From: Marinomonas sp. THO17 | GTDB lineage: Bacteria > Pseudomonadota > Gammaproteobacteria > Pseudomonadales > Marinomonadaceae | Direction of reading: 5' to 3' | DNA length: 64,000 bases | Assembly (NCBI RefSeq): GCF_040436405.1 | Contig: NZ_AP031575.1 | Location: forward strand, 2,648,501-2,712,500 | In this document: positions 12,055 to 22,711 of the stretch, one piece after another | Layout: each line of letters opens with the position of its first letter | Numbering within the stretch: the first letter of the stretch is position 1 | Translations under genes and position numbers: made by a program | Notes under the pieces: model-generated | What the model saw: the letters and a program-made list of their open reading frames with translations, nothing else | Told to the model about the DNA's origin: nothing | The model's database searches: none

Positions 12055-12068
12055 AAAGGGGTATTAAC

Positions 12069-12401
12069 ATGAGTGAAGTAAGCGCTTCATTAAAGGGTGC
12101 TCGCCTCTCAGCGCAGAAGGCCCGTTTGGTTGTAGATCAAATCCGTGGCAAATCTGTTAGCGAAGCACTGAACATCTTATCGTTCAGTCCTAAAAAGGCG
12201 GCAGCAATTGTCAAGAAAGTACTTGAGTCTGCTATTGCGAATGCAGAGCATAACGAAGGTGCTGATATCGATGACTTGCGTGTATCTACGGCGTACGTTG
12301 ATGAGGCTATGACTCTCAAACGTATTATGCCACGTGCCAAAGGCCGTGCTGACCGTATTTTAAAGCGCGGTTGCCATATTACAGTTAAAGTCGCTGACTA
12401 A
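12069..12401 (+). CDS. rplV: 50S ribosomal protein L22
   Basis: Large-subunit protein whose beta-hairpin reaches into the exit tunnel. The 110-residue product contains the tunnel-hairpin segment [19 protein letters not shown]; residues there are ordinary and no macrolide-resistance deletion is seen. S10 operon, 14 nt after rpsS. Confidence 0.97.
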   Translation: MSEVSASLKGARLSAQKARLVVDQIRGKSVSEALNILSFSPKKAAAIVKKVLESAIANAEHNEGADIDDLRVSTAYVDEAMTLKRIMPRAKGRADRILKRGCHITVKVAD

Positions 12402-12415
12402 TTAGGAGAAACCCA

Positions 12416-13096
12416 ATGGGTCAGAAGGTTCATCCAACTGGTATACGCCTAGGGATAGTTAAAGATCATACTTCTACTTGGTATGCGAATAATCAAAACT
12501 ACTCTAAGCTGCTTTTAAATGATCTTCAGGTACGTGAGTATTTGGAGAAAAAATTGGTTCAGGCATCTGTTTCTCGTATTGAGATTCAGCGTCCTGCTCA
12601 AACAGCTCGTATTACGATTCACACAGCTCGTCCGGGCATTGTGATTGGTAAGAAAGGTGAAGATGTTGAGAAACTTCGTAACGCTGTATCAGAAATGATG
12701 GGTGTGCCAGTTCATATCAACATCGAAGAAATTCGTAAGCCTGAAATGGATGCGAAATTGGTAGCGCAAAACATCGCTAGCCAACTTGAGCGTCGTGTTA
12801 TGTTCCGCCGTGCAATGAAGCGTGCAGTACAAAACGCTATGCGTGCAGGCGCGAAAGGCATCAAGGTTCAGGTGAGTGGTCGTTTAGGCGGTGCAGAAAT
12901 TGCACGTGCTGAGTGGTACCGTGAAGGTCGCGTACCTCTTCACACTCTACGCGCAGACATTGACTACGCTACTTATGAAGCAAGCACTACATACGGCATT
13001 ATTGGCGTTAAAGTGTGGATCTTCAAAGGCGAAATCTTGGGCGGTATTGAGCAAGTGCGTGCTGATAAAGGCGCACAAAAGAAGAAGTCTAAGTAG
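12416..13096 (+). CDS. rpsC: 30S ribosomal protein S3
   Basis: Small-subunit protein at the mRNA entry channel. The 226-residue product has the KH domain with the [11 protein letters not shown] loop and the C-terminal domain with [21 protein letters not shown] split across two helices. Length is close to the 233 residues of E. coli. TAGGAGAAA precedes the ATG. S10 operon. Confidence 0.97.
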   Translation: MGQKVHPTGIRLGIVKDHTSTWYANNQNYSKLLLNDLQVREYLEKKLVQASVSRIEIQRPAQTARITIHTARPGIVIGKKGEDVEKLRNAVSEMMGVPVHINIEEIRKPEMDAKLVAQNIASQLERRVMFRRAMKRAVQNAMRAGAKGIKVQVSGRLGGAEIARAEWYREGRVPLHTLRADIDYATYEASTTYGIIGVKVWIFKGEILGGIEQVRADKGAQKKKSK

Positions 13097-13106
13097 GGGG
13101 TAAGTC

Positions 13107-13520
13107 ATGTTACAGCCGAAACGTACTAAGTTCCGTAAGATGCAGAAAGGCCGTAACCGTGGTCTAGCACTTCGCGGTAACCAAGTTAGCTTTGGTGAAT
13201 TCGGATTGAAATCGACCGAGCGTGGTCGTATTACTGCTCGCCAAATTGAAGCGGCGCGTCGTGCAATGACTCGTCACATTAAGCGTGGTGGTAAGATTTG
13301 GATTCGTGTATTCCCTGATAAGCCTATTACTCAGAAGCCTCTTGAGGTTCGTCAGGGTAAAGGTAAGGGTAGCGTAGAATACTGGGTTGCTCAAATTCAA
13401 CCTGGCAAGATGCTTTATGAAGTTGAGGGTGTTTCAGAGCAATTGGCTCGTGAAGCATTTGCATTGGCTGCGGCTAAGCTTCCTCTGTCCACAACTTTCG
13501 TAACGCGTACGGTGATGTAG
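13107..13520 (+). CDS. rplP: 50S ribosomal protein L16
   Basis: Large-subunit protein near the A site. The 137-residue product starts [20 protein letters not shown] and has the [16 protein letters not shown] core; length matches E. coli (136). Its TAG stop directly abuts the rpmC ATG, implying translational coupling. Confidence 0.97.
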   Translation: MLQPKRTKFRKMQKGRNRGLALRGNQVSFGEFGLKSTERGRITARQIEAARRAMTRHIKRGGKIWIRVFPDKPITQKPLEVRQGKGKGSVEYWVAQIQPGKMLYEVEGVSEQLAREAFALAAAKLPLSTTFVTRTVM

Positions 13521-13712
13521 ATGAAAGCAAAAGAACTGCAAGAAAAGTCTGTAGCTGAGCTACAAGCGACCTTGATTGAACTACTACGTGAGCAATTTAC
13601 TCTGCGTATGCAGAAAGCCACTGGTCAGTTAGCGCAAACTCATTTGCTCTCGCAAGTTCGCCGCAATATCGCACGTGTTAAAACCGTGCTAAATGATAAG
13701 GCAGGTAACTAA
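13521..13712 (+). CDS. rpmC: 50S ribosomal protein L29
   Basis: Small helical protein at the tunnel exit. The 63-residue product reads [20 protein letters not shown] and ends in the ARVKTVLND helix, exactly the family size. Start immediately follows the rplP stop. Confidence 0.97.
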   Translation: MKAKELQEKSVAELQATLIELLREQFTLRMQKATGQLAQTHLLSQVRRNIARVKTVLNDKAGN

Positions 13713-13713
13713 G

Positions 13714-13974
13714 ATGGCAGAAACAAAAGCGCGTACAGCTACTGGTAAAGTAGTAAGCGATAAGATGGATAAAACCATCACAGTACTGGTTGAGCGTACA
13801 GAAAAACACCCTCTATACGGTAAGTTCGTACGTCGTTCAACAAAATTACACGCTCACGATGAAAACAATGAGTGTCAGATCGGTGATACCGTTAAGGTCG
13901 TAGAAACACGTCCTTACTCTAAGTCTAAGACTTGGAATCTGGTTCAAGTTGTTGAGAAAGCAGCAGCTGTATAA
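13714..13974 (+). CDS. rpsQ: 30S ribosomal protein S17
   Basis: Primary 16S rRNA-binding protein with an OB fold. The 86-residue product begins [21 protein letters not shown] at ATG 13714, 1 nt after the rpmC stop; an in-frame ATG at 13693 inside rpmC would add seven non-homologous residues and is rejected. Last gene of the S10 group before the 51-nt gap to rplN. Confidence 0.97.
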   Translation: MAETKARTATGKVVSDKMDKTITVLVERTEKHPLYGKFVRRSTKLHAHDENNECQIGDTVKVVETRPYSKSKTWNLVQVVEKAAAV

Positions 13975-14025
13975 GCTGCTCCTTCCTTCGTGAGACTTGT
14001 TATCTAATTTGATTGGAGAGCAGTA

Positions 14026-14394
14026 ATGATTCAAACGGAATCGATGCTTGATGTAGCAGATAACAGCGGCGCTAAGCGTGTTCAGTGTATTAAAGTACTG
14101 GGTGGCTCACATCGTCGTTATGCTGCTATCGGTGACATTATTAAGGTCACAGTGAAAGAAGCGATCCCTCGCGGTCGTGTTAAGAAAGGGCAGGTTCTAA
14201 ACGCTGTTGTCGTTAGAACTAAGAAAGGTGTTCGTCGTCCTGATGGTTCTGTAATCCGTTTTGATGTAAACTCTGCGGTTTTACTGAATGCTTCTGGACA
14301 GCCTATTGGTACTCGTATCTTTGGCCCTGTAACACGTGAGTTGCGTACTGAGCAATTCATGAAAATTGTTTCTCTTGCACCTGAAGTGCTGTAA
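14026..14394 (+). CDS. rplN: 50S ribosomal protein L14
   Basis: Large-subunit protein at the subunit interface. The 122-residue product starts [21 protein letters not shown] and ends with [12 protein letters not shown], as in the family. TTGGAGAG precedes the ATG. It opens the spc group; no convincing promoter was seen in the 51-nt gap, so read-through from S10 is likely. Confidence 0.97.
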   Translation: MIQTESMLDVADNSGAKRVQCIKVLGGSHRRYAAIGDIIKVTVKEAIPRGRVKKGQVLNAVVVRTKKGVRRPDGSVIRFDVNSAVLLNASGQPIGTRIFGPVTRELRTEQFMKIVSLAPEVL

Positions 14395-14410
14395 GAGGGA
14401 GGGGACATTT

Positions 14411-14728
14411 ATGCGTAAGATCAAACGTGACGACGAAGTAATCGTGATTACCGGTAAAGACAAAGGTAAGCGCGGTACAGTTGTTAAGGTAGTAGACGAG
14501 AATCGTGTTCTTGTTTCTGGCGTAAATATGGTCAAGAAACATGAGAAGCCAAACCCAATGAAGGGTACGACTGGCGGTATCGTTGAAAAAGAAGCACCTA
14601 TCCAGGTTTCTAACGTAGCCATTTTTAACAGTGCTACTGGTAAAGCGGATCGCGTCGGCTTTAAATTGAATGAAGACGGTACTAAGGTACGTATCTTTAA
14701 ATCAAACAGTGAAGCGATCGACGCCTAA
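14411..14728 (+). CDS. rplX: 50S ribosomal protein L24
   Basis: Assembly initiator of the large subunit. The 105-residue product starts at ATG 14411, [22 protein letters not shown], and carries the KOW motif. An in-frame ATG at 14366 lies inside rplN and is rejected; GAGGGAGGGG just after the rplN stop is the ribosome binding site. Confidence 0.96.
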   Translation: MRKIKRDDEVIVITGKDKGKRGTVVKVVDENRVLVSGVNMVKKHEKPNPMKGTTGGIVEKEAPIQVSNVAIFNSATGKADRVGFKLNEDGTKVRIFKSNSEAIDA

Positions 14729-14745
14729 GAGCGGGAATTATAGCC

Positions 14746-15285
14746 ATGGCGAGACTTAAGCAAGTTTATAAAGATCAAGTTGTAGCAAAACTGACAGAAG
14801 AGTTTAGCTACAAGAACGTGATGGAAGTGCCTAAAATCACTAAAATCACATTAAATATGGGTGTTGGTGAAGCTATCGCAGACAAGAAACTTCTTGAGCA
14901 TGCGGTAAATGATCTACAAGCACTTAGCGGCCAAAAAGTTGTAGTAACTAAGGCACGTAAATCAGTAGCAGGCTTTAAAATCCGTGACGGTTACCCGATC
15001 GGTTGTAAAGTAACACTACGTGGTGAGCGTATGTGGGATTTCTTCGACCGTTTGGTTGATGTCGCTATCCCACGTATCCGTGACTTCCGTGGACTTAACC
15101 CTAAGTCTTTCGATGGTCGTGGTAACTACAGCATGGGTGTGAAAGAGCAGATCATCTTCCCTGAAATCGATTACGATAAAGTGGATCGTGTACGTGGTCT
15201 TGATATCACTATCACAACATCTGCTCGTAACGACGAAGAAGGTCGTGCTTTGTTAGCCGCCTTTAATTTCCCTTTCAAGAAATAA
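14746..15285 (+). CDS. rplE: 50S ribosomal protein L5
   Basis: 5S rRNA-binding protein of the central protuberance. The 179-residue product contains the [11 protein letters not shown] and [16 protein letters not shown] segments and matches the 179 residues of E. coli. spc operon, 17 nt after rplX. Confidence 0.97.
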   Translation: MARLKQVYKDQVVAKLTEEFSYKNVMEVPKITKITLNMGVGEAIADKKLLEHAVNDLQALSGQKVVVTKARKSVAGFKIRDGYPIGCKVTLRGERMWDFFDRLVDVAIPRIRDFRGLNPKSFDGRGNYSMGVKEQIIFPEIDYDKVDRVRGLDITITTSARNDEEGRALLAAFNFPFKK

Positions 15286-15297
15286 GAGGTAGGAATC

Positions 15298-15603
15298 ATG
15301 GCAAAAGTTTCAATGGTTCAACGCGAAGCAAAACGCACCAAATTAGTAGCAAAGTACGCTGAAAAGCGTGCTGCTCTAAAGGCGATCATTAGCGACGTTA
15401 ATGCATCGGACGATGAAAAGTGGGAAGCAACGCTTAAGTTGCAACAACTTCCTCGCGATTCATCTTCTTCTCGCCAGCGTAATCGTTGCCAAGTGACAGG
15501 TCGACCACACGGTGTATACCGTCGTTTCGGTTTGTCTCGCATCAAGTTGCGTGAAGCAGCTATGCGTGGTGACGTACCAGGCTTGAAGAAAGCTAGTTGG
15601 TAA
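15298..15603 (+). CDS. rpsN: 30S ribosomal protein S14
   Basis: Late-assembly protein of the small-subunit head. The 101-residue product is the long zinc-free form: it has the [19 protein letters not shown] core but no CXXC pairs. It is followed by an unusual 130-nt gap containing a long hairpin before rpsH. Confidence 0.97.
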   Translation: MAKVSMVQREAKRTKLVAKYAEKRAALKAIISDVNASDDEKWEATLKLQQLPRDSSSSRQRNRCQVTGRPHGVYRRFGLSRIKLREAAMRGDVPGLKKASW

Positions 15604-15700
15604 GCAAGTAGAGCGCGATCATAATACATAGCAGCGAGTGGGGTGTCTAAAAGCTGGACATTCCGCTCGCTGCTGTGTACTATGCGCGAGCTCTATTTGC
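15604..15700 (+). repeat. 97-nt near-perfect hairpin between rpsN and rpsH
   Basis: The left arm (15604-15647) and right arm (15657-15700) are inverted copies with few mismatches: GCAAGTAGAGC opposes GCTCTATTTGC at the base, TAGCAGCGAG opposes CTCGCTGCTG in the middle, and TGTC opposes GACA around the 9-nt loop 15648-15656. No T-run follows directly. It could be a folded mobile palindrome (MITE/REP type) or an RNase III processing site. Confidence 0.85.
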
Positions 15701-15733
15701 TGCACAATGGTTTTTTTATTTAGGAGCTCTTAA

Positions 15734-16126
15734 ATGAGTATGCAAGATACCCTTGCGGATATGTTTACTCGTATCCGTAATGCACAGATGGCTTCAAAAA
15801 CATCTGTGAGCATGCCTTCGTCAAAAATGAAGGCATCGATTGCTGCAGTTCTGCGTGAAGAAGGTTACGTTGGTGACTTCTCTGTAGATGAGGCAGTTAA
15901 GCCAACACTTACTATCGAGTTGAAATACTACGAAGGTAAGCCTGTTATTGAACAAATCAAACGCGCTTCCCGTCCAAGCTTGCGTCAATACAAAGCATCT
16001 GGCGACCTACCTAAAGTAGAAGCTGGTCTTGGTGTTGCTATCATCTCTACTTCTAAAGGTGTGATGACAGATCGTGCAGCTCGTGCTGCTGGTATCGGCG
16101 GCGAAGTAATCTGCACAGTATTCTAG
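15734..16126 (+). CDS. rpsH: 30S ribosomal protein S8
   Basis: 16S rRNA-binding protein and, in E. coli, the spc operon translational repressor. The 130-residue product starts [18 protein letters not shown] and ends with the conserved [20 protein letters not shown] precedes the ATG. It follows the long hairpin. Confidence 0.97.
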   Translation: MSMQDTLADMFTRIRNAQMASKTSVSMPSSKMKASIAAVLREEGYVGDFSVDEAVKPTLTIELKYYEGKPVIEQIKRASRPSLRQYKASGDLPKVEAGLGVAIISTSKGVMTDRAARAAGIGGEVICTVF

Positions 16127-16134
16127 GAGTTAGT

Positions 16135-16668
16135 ATGTCTCGAGTTGCTAATAGCCCAGTGACGCTTCCTAGTGGTGTAGATTTAACTCTAAATGGCCAA
16201 AACCTTGTTGTTAAAGGTGGCAAAGGTTCTCTAGAGTTTAACGTTCACGCAAGCGTACAAGTATCTAAAGAAGATAACGTTATCACTTTCGCTGCACGCG
16301 ATGGTGCTAAACAAAGCCGTGCCCTAGCTGGTACTACTCGTGCATTGGTTAACAACATGGTTGTTGGTGTAAGCCAAGGTTTCGAGAAAAAATTGATTCT
16401 TCAAGGTGTTGGTTATCGTGCTGCCCTAAAGGGTAAAGTACTTAACCTTTCTTTGGGTTTTTCTCACCCAGTAGATTATGAACTACCTGAAGGCGTAACA
16501 GCTGAATGTACTTCTCAAACAGAAATCGTGATCAAAGGTATTGATAAGCAAGCCGTTGGTCAGGTTGCTGCAGAAGTTCGCGGTTTCCGTCCGCCTGAGC
16601 CTTACAAAGGTAAAGGTGTTCGCTATGCTGACGAAATTATTCGTCGTAAAGAAGCTAAGAAGAAGTAG
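16135..16668 (+). CDS. rplF: 50S ribosomal protein L6
   Basis: Large-subunit protein near the GTPase centre. The 177-residue product has two homologous halves and the C-terminal signature [15 protein letters not shown]. Length equals that of E. coli. spc operon, 8 nt after rpsH. Confidence 0.97.
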   Translation: MSRVANSPVTLPSGVDLTLNGQNLVVKGGKGSLEFNVHASVQVSKEDNVITFAARDGAKQSRALAGTTRALVNNMVVGVSQGFEKKLILQGVGYRAALKGKVLNLSLGFSHPVDYELPEGVTAECTSQTEIVIKGIDKQAVGQVAAEVRGFRPPEPYKGKGVRYADEIIRRKEAKKK

Positions 16669-16678
16669 GTAGGCATTC

Positions 16679-17029
16679 ATGAACACTAAAAAACAATCTC
16701 GAATTCGTCGTGCACGTCGTGCGCGTTTGCATATTCGTGAGTTAGGTGCGAATCGTCTTACTGTACATCGCACACCACGCCATATGTATGCTCAAGTAAT
16801 TTCTCCATGTGGTAGCAAAGTGCTAGCGAGCGCTTCTACAGTGGAAGAAGCTCTACGTGCTACAGCGACGGGTAACAAAGAAGCTGCTAAACAAGTAGGT
16901 ACTTTGATTGCTACTCGCGCTAAAGAAGCAGGCGTCACTTCGGTCGCTTTCGATCGTTCTGGCTTCAAATACCATGGTCGCGTTCAAGCTCTTGCTGATG
17001 CTGCGCGTGAAGCCGGTCTAGAGTTCTAA
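16679..17029 (+). CDS. rplR: 50S ribosomal protein L18
   Basis: 5S rRNA-binding protein. The 116-residue product has an arginine-rich N-terminus ([18 protein letters not shown]) and ends [21 protein letters not shown] with typical family residues. spc operon, 10 nt after rplF and 10 nt before rpsE. Confidence 0.97.
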   Translation: MNTKKQSRIRRARRARLHIRELGANRLTVHRTPRHMYAQVISPCGSKVLASASTVEEALRATATGNKEAAKQVGTLIATRAKEAGVTSVAFDRSGFKYHGRVQALADAAREAGLEF

Positions 17030-17039
17030 GGGGTAGCAA

Positions 17040-17540
17040 ATGGCAGTTAATGAACAACAAACTAGCGACCTCCAAGAGAAGCTAGTTCAAGTAAACCGCG
17101 TTGCCAAAGTTGTTAAGGGTGGTCGTATCTTCTCTTTCACAGCTTTGACAGTCGTTGGTGACGGTAATGGTAAGGTAGGCTTCGGTCGTGGTAAAGCACG
17201 TGAAGTTCCTCAAGCTATTCAGAAAGCAATGGAGCAGGCTCGCCGCAACATGGTTTCTGTTAAGTTAAATGGCGATACTCTTCAGTATCCTGTGAAAGCA
17301 ACGCATGGTTCTTCTAATGTTTACATGCAACCTGCTTCTCAAGGTACAGGTATCATCGCCGGTGGTGCAATGCGTGCGGTTCTTGAAATCGCTGGTGTGC
17401 ACAACGTATTGGCGAAATGTTACGGTTCTACAAACCCAGTAAACGTAGTTCGCGCTACGATCAAAGGTTTGCAGGACATGAAAGCGCCTGAGCAAATCGC
17501 GGCAAAACGCGGTAAGTCTGTCGATCAAATTTTGGGGTAA
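17040..17540 (+). CDS. rpsE: 30S ribosomal protein S5
   Basis: Small-subunit protein involved in decoding accuracy and mRNA unwinding. The 166-residue product has the double-stranded RNA-binding fold with [16 protein letters not shown] and ends GKSVDQILG; length matches E. coli (167). GGGGTAG precedes the ATG. Confidence 0.97.
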   Translation: MAVNEQQTSDLQEKLVQVNRVAKVVKGGRIFSFTALTVVGDGNGKVGFGRGKAREVPQAIQKAMEQARRNMVSVKLNGDTLQYPVKATHGSSNVYMQPASQGTGIIAGGAMRAVLEIAGVHNVLAKCYGSTNPVNVVRATIKGLQDMKAPEQIAAKRGKSVDQILG

Positions 17541-17546
17541 TGTGTC

Positions 17547-17732
17547 ATGGCGAACAAAACCATCACAGTTCAACTAACCCGTAGCCCGATCGGTCGTCTT
17601 CCAAAGCACCGTGAAACTATTAAAGGCTTGGGTTTGCGTAAAGTTGGTCAGACTCGTGAGTTGGAAGATACTCCAGCAGTACGCGGTATGGTCAATAAAG
17701 TTTATTACATGGTTAAAGTGGTAGGAGAGTAA
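17547..17732 (+). CDS. rpmD: 50S ribosomal protein L30
   Basis: Small large-subunit protein. The 61-residue product starts [21 protein letters not shown] and shows [21 protein letters not shown], the family signature. It sits 6 nt after rpsE and 1 nt before rplO. Confidence 0.97.
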   Translation: MANKTITVQLTRSPIGRLPKHRETIKGLGLRKVGQTRELEDTPAVRGMVNKVYYMVKVVGE

Positions 17733-17733
17733 C

Positions 17734-18168
17734 ATGTTCTTAAATACTATTCGCCCTGGCGAAGGTAGCAAGCATGCTCCTAAACGTGTAGGTCGCGGCA
17801 TTGGTAGCGGCTTGGGCAAAACGGGTGGACGTGGCCACAAAGGTCTTAAGTCTCGCTCCGGTGGCTCAGTAAAACCTGGTTTTGAAGGCGGTCAAATGCC
17901 TTTGCAGAAGCGTCTGCCAAAATTTGGTTTCACTTCGCGTCAGGCTAAGTATGTTGCTGAGGTTCGTCTAAACGAGCTTGCTGCTGTAAATGCTGAAGTT
18001 GTAGATTTGGCTGCTCTGAAAAGCGCCGACATTCTAGGTCATCAGATTAAAACTGCTCGTGTAATCTTGTCTGGTTCTATCGACAAAGCGGTTACTGTTC
18101 GCGGTCTTAAAGTGACTAAAGGTGCTCGTGCCGCTATTGAAGCAGCTGGCGGAAAAGTCGAGGAATAA
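17734..18168 (+). CDS. rplO: 50S ribosomal protein L15
   Basis: Large-subunit assembly protein. The 144-residue product has the glycine/lysine-rich extended N-terminus ([18 protein letters not shown]) and a globular C-terminus. TAGGAGAG lies before the ATG. Its stop abuts the secY start. Confidence 0.97.
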   Translation: MFLNTIRPGEGSKHAPKRVGRGIGSGLGKTGGRGHKGLKSRSGGSVKPGFEGGQMPLQKRLPKFGFTSRQAKYVAEVRLNELAAVNAEVVDLAALKSADILGHQIKTARVILSGSIDKAVTVRGLKVTKGARAAIEAAGGKVEE

Positions 18169-19500
18169 ATGGCAAAGCGTGGCTCACTACCTGCCGGAAT
18201 GCAAAGCGGATTAAGCGAGCTTTGGGCTCGTATTCGTTTTGTTTTCTTGGCAATTATTGTATATCGAATTGGTGCACACATTCCGGTTCCTGGTATTAAC
18301 CCAGATAGATTGTCAGCACTGTTTGATCAAAATGAAGGCACAATACTGAGTTTATTTAACGTATTCTCAGGTGGCGCTCTTGAGCGTATGAGTATATTTG
18401 CGCTTGGGATTCTGCCTTATATTTCTGCCTCAATCATTATGCAGTTATTGACGGTCGTGAGTCCGCAGCTAGAGCAACTTAAGAAAGAGGGTGAGGCGGG
18501 TCGACGTAAGATTACCCAATACACTCGTTACGGTACGGTTTTACTGGCATTGGTTCAGTCTGCTTCTATGGCAGTGGGTCTTGCCAGCCAAGGTATTTCT
18601 TTTGACACAGGTCTGCAGTTTTATGCTGTAGCGGTTGTGACATTGGTTGCTGGTACTGTTTTCTTAATGTGGCTAGGTGAACAAGTGACTGAGAAAGGCA
18701 TTGGTAATGGTATTTCCATTCTAATCTTTGCTGGTATCGTTGCAGGTTTGCCTTCTGCTCTAGGCCGCTCATTTGAGTCGGCTCGCCAAGGCGATATTAA
18801 TATATTGGCTTTGTTATTGATTGGTATTTTGGCTATTGCGACGGTCGCTTTCGTTGTTTTCATCGAGCGTGGTCAGCGTCGTATTACGGTTAATTATGCT
18901 AAGCGTCAACAAGGCAAAAAAGTGTTTGCTGCACAAAAGAGTCATTTGCCTCTCAAAGTAAATATGGCAGGTGTAATTCCGCCAATTTTTGCATCTAGTA
19001 TTCTATTGTTCCCTGCATCGATCGGCCAATGGTTCGGTCAAGGTGAAGGTATGGAATGGTTGCAAAATATTTCTTTGGCTCTGGCTCCTGGGCAACCGCT
19101 CTATGTGCTGTTGTTTGCGATTGCAATTGTGTTCTTTTGCTTTTTCTATACAGCCCTAGTGTTCAACCCTAAAGATGTGGCAGATAACTTGAAAAAATCC
19201 GGTGCTTTTTTACCGGGTATTCGTCCAGGCGATCATACTGCTCGATATATTGATGGAGTAATGACGCGTTTGACATTGTTTGGTGCTTTGTACATCACAT
19301 TGGTGTCACTGATGCCTCAGTTCTTTGTTGTTGCGTGGAACGTTCCGTTCTACTTTGGCGGCACCTCTATGTTGATCGTAGTGGTGGTTGTTATGGACTT
19401 TATGTCGCAAGTACAAAGTCACTTGATGAGTCAGCAATACGAGTCATTAATGAAGAAGTCTAATCTGACTGGTTATGGTCCAAATGGCCTAATGCGTTAA
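18169..19500 (+). CDS. secY: Preprotein translocase subunit SecY
   Basis: Central pore of the SecYEG protein-export channel in the inner membrane. The 443-residue protein shows about ten hydrophobic segments, the [22 protein letters not shown] region of the second membrane segment and the [19 protein letters not shown] stretch near the C-terminal cytosolic loop. Length equals E. coli (443). It begins directly at the rplO stop, with GAGGAA inside the end of rplO as the ribosome binding site. Confidence 0.98.
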   Translation: MAKRGSLPAGMQSGLSELWARIRFVFLAIIVYRIGAHIPVPGINPDRLSALFDQNEGTILSLFNVFSGGALERMSIFALGILPYISASIIMQLLTVVSPQLEQLKKEGEAGRRKITQYTRYGTVLLALVQSASMAVGLASQGISFDTGLQFYAVAVVTLVAGTVFLMWLGEQVTEKGIGNGISILIFAGIVAGLPSALGRSFESARQGDINILALLLIGILAIATVAFVVFIERGQRRITVNYAKRQQGKKVFAAQKSHLPLKVNMAGVIPPIFASSILLFPASIGQWFGQGEGMEWLQNISLALAPGQPLYVLLFAIAIVFFCFFYTALVFNPKDVADNLKKSGAFLPGIRPGDHTARYIDGVMTRLTLFGALYITLVSLMPQFFVVAWNVPFYFGGTSMLIVVVVVMDFMSQVQSHLMSQQYESLMKKSNLTGYGPNGLMR

Positions 19501-19519
19501 GCATAGGTTGGAGTTGAAC

Positions 19520-19633
19520 ATGAAAGTACGTGCATCTGTAAAGAAAATCTGTCGTAACTGCAAAATCGTTCGTCGTAACGGTTCAGTTCGAGTGATTTGT
19601 GTTGAGCCTCGCCACAAACAGCGTCAAGGCTAA
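19520..19633 (+). CDS. rpmJ: 50S ribosomal protein L36
   Basis: A 37-codon gene reading [20 protein letters not shown] and ending PRHKQRQG. It is the zinc-binding form, with Cys11, Cys14, Cys27 and His33 as ligands. GGTTGGAG precedes the ATG at 19520. The secY-rpmJ-rpsM order is the standard end of the spc operon. Confidence 0.97.
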   Translation: MKVRASVKKICRNCKIVRRNGSVRVICVEPRHKQRQG

Positions 19634-19665
19634 CAGCGAGTCATCTCGACGATGGGAAAGGGTGG

Positions 19666-19694
19666 TTGATTTATTCTACGAATGTAGGCATAAT
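19666..19694 (+). promoter_or_regulatory. Candidate alpha operon promoter
   Basis: TTGATT at 19666-19671, 17 nt, CATAAT at 19689-19694, inside the 121-nt rpmJ-rpsM gap. This would give a leader of about 55 nt before rpsM. The hexamers are imperfect. No clear copy of the E. coli S4-binding alpha leader pseudoknot was recognised. Confidence 0.45.
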
Positions 19695-19754
19695 CAGCCG
19701 CCCTCATAAAAGTAAAGTGATGAATTATTCATCAATAACAACGGAGTAAAGTGA

Positions 19755-20111
19755 ATGGCTCGTATAGCCGGTGTCAATATTCCTGACAATAAACATGCGG
19801 TCATTTCTCTGACTTACATCTTCGGAATCGGTCGCACTCGTTCACGCGCTATTTGTGCTGCTACAGGTGTTGCTGAAACTGCGAAAATTGGTTCTTTGAG
19901 CGATGACGTTCTTGACCAATTACGTGGCGAAGTTGCGAAGTATACTGTAGAGGGTGACTTACGCCGTGAAGTCAGTATGTCTATCAAACGTTTGATGGAC
20001 CTAGGTTGTAATCGCGGTATTCGTCACCGCCGCAGCCTACCTGTTCGTGGTCAACGTACCAAAACGAACGCTCGTACACGAAAAGGCCCTCGTAAGCCTA
20101 TTCGTAAGTAA
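19755..20111 (+). CDS. rpsM: 30S ribosomal protein S13
   Basis: Small-subunit head protein contacting the P-site tRNA. The 118-residue product starts [21 protein letters not shown] and ends with the [18 protein letters not shown] basic tail. First gene of the alpha operon; ACGGAGTAAAG is the ribosome binding site. Confidence 0.97.
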   Translation: MARIAGVNIPDNKHAVISLTYIFGIGRTRSRAICAATGVAETAKIGSLSDDVLDQLRGEVAKYTVEGDLRREVSMSIKRLMDLGCNRGIRHRRSLPVRGQRTKTNARTRKGPRKPIRK

Positions 20112-20177
20112 TTTAAACGCGTTTCGCTCTAGCTGAAAAATTCGCTAGAGCTGAGCATTAATTTAGGAAAGTGCAAT

Positions 20178-20570
20178 ATGGCTAAGCCAGCTACGCGCAA
20201 TACCAAGAAGAAAGTCAAAAAGACGGTTGTCGACGGTGTTGCTCATGTACACGCGTCTTTTAACAACACGATCGTGACTATCACCGATCGCCAAGGTAAT
20301 GCTTTGTCTTGGGCGACTGCCGGTGGTTCTGGTTTTCGCGGTTCTCGTAAAAGTACACCATTTGCTGCGCAGGTTGCAGCAGAACGTGCCGGTGCTGTCG
20401 CACAAGAATTCGGCCTTAAAAACGTAGACGTAATGATCAAGGGCCCTGGTCCTGGTCGTGAGTCCGCAGTTCGTGCATTGAATGCATTGGGCTTGCGTAT
20501 CAACAACATCACAGATGTGACGCCAATTCCACACAATGGTTGCCGTCCACCTAAGAAACGTCGCGTTTAA
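20178..20570 (+). CDS. rpsK: 30S ribosomal protein S11
   Basis: Small-subunit platform protein. The 130-residue product has the [19 protein letters not shown] core and the C-terminal [15 protein letters not shown] tail. alpha operon, 66 nt after rpsM, with TTAGGAAAG before the ATG. Confidence 0.97.
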   Translation: MAKPATRNTKKKVKKTVVDGVAHVHASFNNTIVTITDRQGNALSWATAGGSGFRGSRKSTPFAAQVAAERAGAVAQEFGLKNVDVMIKGPGPGRESAVRALNALGLRINNITDVTPIPHNGCRPPKKRRV

Positions 20571-20586
20571 TTGAGGAGACAGACAT

Positions 20587-21207
20587 ATGGCTCGTTATAT
20601 AGGTCCAACTTGTAAGTTGTCTCGTCGTGAAGGTACCGACTTGCAATTGAAGAGCGGTTCACGCGCTCTTGAGTCTAAATGTAAAGCAGAAACCGTTCCT
20701 GGTGTACATGGTGCACGTCGCGGACGTCTTTCTGATTACGGCTTGCAATTACGTGAGAAGCAAAAAGTTCGTCGTATGTACGGCGTGCTAGAAAAACAAT
20801 TCCGTAACTACTACAAATCTGCAGCACGTCTAAAAGGCGCAACTGGCGAAAACCTTTTGCAACTTTTGGAATCTCGTTTGGATAACGTGGTTTATCGCGC
20901 AGGTTTCGGTTCTACACGTGCGGAAGCTCGTCAGCTAGTTGGCCACAAAGGCATTCTAGTTAACGGTCAAACGGTTAACATTCCATCTTACCAAGTTAAA
21001 GCAGGTGATGTTGTGTCTATCCGTGAAAAAGCTAAGAAGCAATTGCGTGTACAAAGCGCACTAGAGCTATCTAAAAATCGTGCACCGATCCACTGGATCG
21101 AAGTTGATGCAACTAAATTGGAAGCAACTTTCAAAGCTGCTCCAGAACGTGCCGATTTATCAGCTGAAATTAATGAGAACCTAATTGTCGAACTTTACTC
21201 TAAGTAA
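20587..21207 (+). CDS. rpsD: 30S ribosomal protein S4
   Basis: 16S rRNA assembly initiator and, in E. coli, the alpha operon feedback repressor. The 206-residue product lacks the N-terminal zinc cysteines and has the S4 RNA-binding motif in [20 protein letters not shown]. Length equals E. coli. GAGGAGAC precedes the ATG. Confidence 0.97.
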   Translation: MARYIGPTCKLSRREGTDLQLKSGSRALESKCKAETVPGVHGARRGRLSDYGLQLREKQKVRRMYGVLEKQFRNYYKSAARLKGATGENLLQLLESRLDNVVYRAGFGSTRAEARQLVGHKGILVNGQTVNIPSYQVKAGDVVSIREKAKKQLRVQSALELSKNRAPIHWIEVDATKLEATFKAAPERADLSAEINENLIVELYSK

Positions 21208-21240
21208 GTCGGTGATTGGGATTAAGATATAGGTGGATCT

Positions 21241-22245
21241 ATGCAGCGTTCAGTGAGCGAATTGTTAACCCCACGAAACATTGAAGTTCAGGAATTAGGC
21301 AACACGCGCGCTAAAGTTACGCTACAACCGCTAGAACGTGGTTTTGGTCATACTTTGGGTAATGCGCTACGTCGCATTCTTTTATCTTCGATGCCAGGTT
21401 GTGCGATTGTTGAAGTCGAAATCGACGGTGTATTACACGAATACAGCGCAATCGAAGGGGTTAAAGAAGATGTAATTGAAATTCTTCTTAACCTGAAAGG
21501 AGTTGCGATCGCTCTACACGGGCAAGATGAAGCAACTCTTACTCTAAGTAAAAAAGGTCCTGGTGTCGTAACGGCTGGTGATATCCAGTTGGTTGCTGAC
21601 GCAGAGATCGCTAACCCAGACCATGTTATTGCGCACTTGGATGATACTGCAGAGTTAACTATGCAGATAAAAGTCGCTCGTGGTCGCGGTTATGAGCCTG
21701 CTGATGCTCGTGTTGCTGGCGACGATGAGACTCGTCCAATTGGTCGCTTGCAACTGGATGCCTCATTCAGCCCTGTTCGTCGTGTTGCTTACAGTGTCGA
21801 TAATGCTCGTGTAGAGCAACGTACAGACTTGGATAAATTGGTGCTAGACATCGAATCCAACGGTACGATCGATCCTGAAGAAGCTATCCGTCGTGCAGCG
21901 ACCATTCTTCAACAACAAATCGCTGTATTTGTTGCCCTAGAAAGCGAAAGCGAAGCGCCTGTTGAAGAAGAAGAGGATGAGATTGATCCAATATTGCTAC
22001 GCCCGGTTGATGATCTTGAATTGACCGTTCGCAGTGCTAACTGTTTGAAAGCAGAGAACATTTATTACATCGGTGATTTGATTCAACGTACTGAGGTTGA
22101 GCTTCTTAAGACGCCTAACCTAGGTAAGAAGTCGTTAACTGAAATCAAAGATGTTTTAGCACAGCGTGGTTTGTCTTTGGGAATGCGTCTAGAAAACTGG
22201 CCACCAGCTAGTTTGAAAGACGATAGCAAAGTTCTAGCTCGCTAG
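21241..22245 (+). CDS. rpoA: DNA-directed RNA polymerase subunit alpha
   Basis: Assembly platform of RNA polymerase and contact for activators. The 334-residue product has the N-terminal dimerisation domain ([18 protein letters not shown]), an acidic linker around residues 240-250 and the C-terminal domain with [13 protein letters not shown], including Arg264, the equivalent of E. coli Arg265 that binds UP elements. Five residues longer than E. coli. alpha operon between rpsD and rplQ. Confidence 0.98.
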   Translation: MQRSVSELLTPRNIEVQELGNTRAKVTLQPLERGFGHTLGNALRRILLSSMPGCAIVEVEIDGVLHEYSAIEGVKEDVIEILLNLKGVAIALHGQDEATLTLSKKGPGVVTAGDIQLVADAEIANPDHVIAHLDDTAELTMQIKVARGRGYEPADARVAGDDETRPIGRLQLDASFSPVRRVAYSVDNARVEQRTDLDKLVLDIESNGTIDPEEAIRRAATILQQQIAVFVALESESEAPVEEEEDEIDPILLRPVDDLELTVRSANCLKAENIYYIGDLIQRTEVELLKTPNLGKKSLTEIKDVLAQRGLSLGMRLENWPPASLKDDSKVLAR

Positions 22246-22287
22246 GTCATTGTTCCCTGACCACCGTAGTTTGGTAAGGAATGTATA

Positions 22288-22665
22288 ATGCGTCATCGTA
22301 AGAGTGGACGTCACTTAAACCGTACTAGCTCGCATCGCAAAGCGATGTTCAAAAATATGGCTGCTTCTTTGTTTGAGCACGAAGTTATTAAAACAACTTT
22401 GCCAAAAGCAAAAGAATTGCGCCGTGTTGCAGAGCCTTTGATCACATTGGCGAAAGTTGATTCCGTAGCGAATCGTCGCCTTGCCTTTGCTCGTACTCGT
22501 AGCAAAGATGCAGTAGGTAAATTGTTCTCAGAACTTGGTCCTCGTTACCAAGCTCGTCCTGGCGGTTATGTTCGCATTCTAAAATGTGGCTTCCGTGCAG
22601 GTGACAACGCACCTATGGCTTACGTGGAATTGGTTGATCGACCAGAAGCGGAAGCCGCTGAGTAA
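22288..22665 (+). CDS. rplQ: 50S ribosomal protein L17
   Basis: Large-subunit protein near the tunnel exit. The 125-residue product starts [20 protein letters not shown] and contains [20 protein letters not shown] helices. Last gene of the alpha operon, followed 15 nt later by a strong terminator. Confidence 0.97.
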   Translation: MRHRKSGRHLNRTSSHRKAMFKNMAASLFEHEVIKTTLPKAKELRRVAEPLITLAKVDSVANRRLAFARTRSKDAVGKLFSELGPRYQARPGGYVRILKCGFRAGDNAPMAYVELVDRPEAEAAE

Positions 22666-22680
22666 CATCAGTTTGTAATA

Positions 22681-22711
22681 AAAAAACCGGACTCTCGAGT
22701 CCGGTTTTTTT
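22681..22711 (+). terminator. Rho-independent terminator after rplQ
   Basis: ACCGGACT and AGTCCGGT pair around a CTCG loop, extended by A-run to T-run pairing and followed by seven Ts. It ends the whole ribosomal supercluster. Confidence 0.92.

Noticed and set aside
19634-19754. E. coli-type alpha-operon S4 pseudoknot leader
   Set aside because: The gap has the right place and size, but I could not match the known pseudoknot helices.
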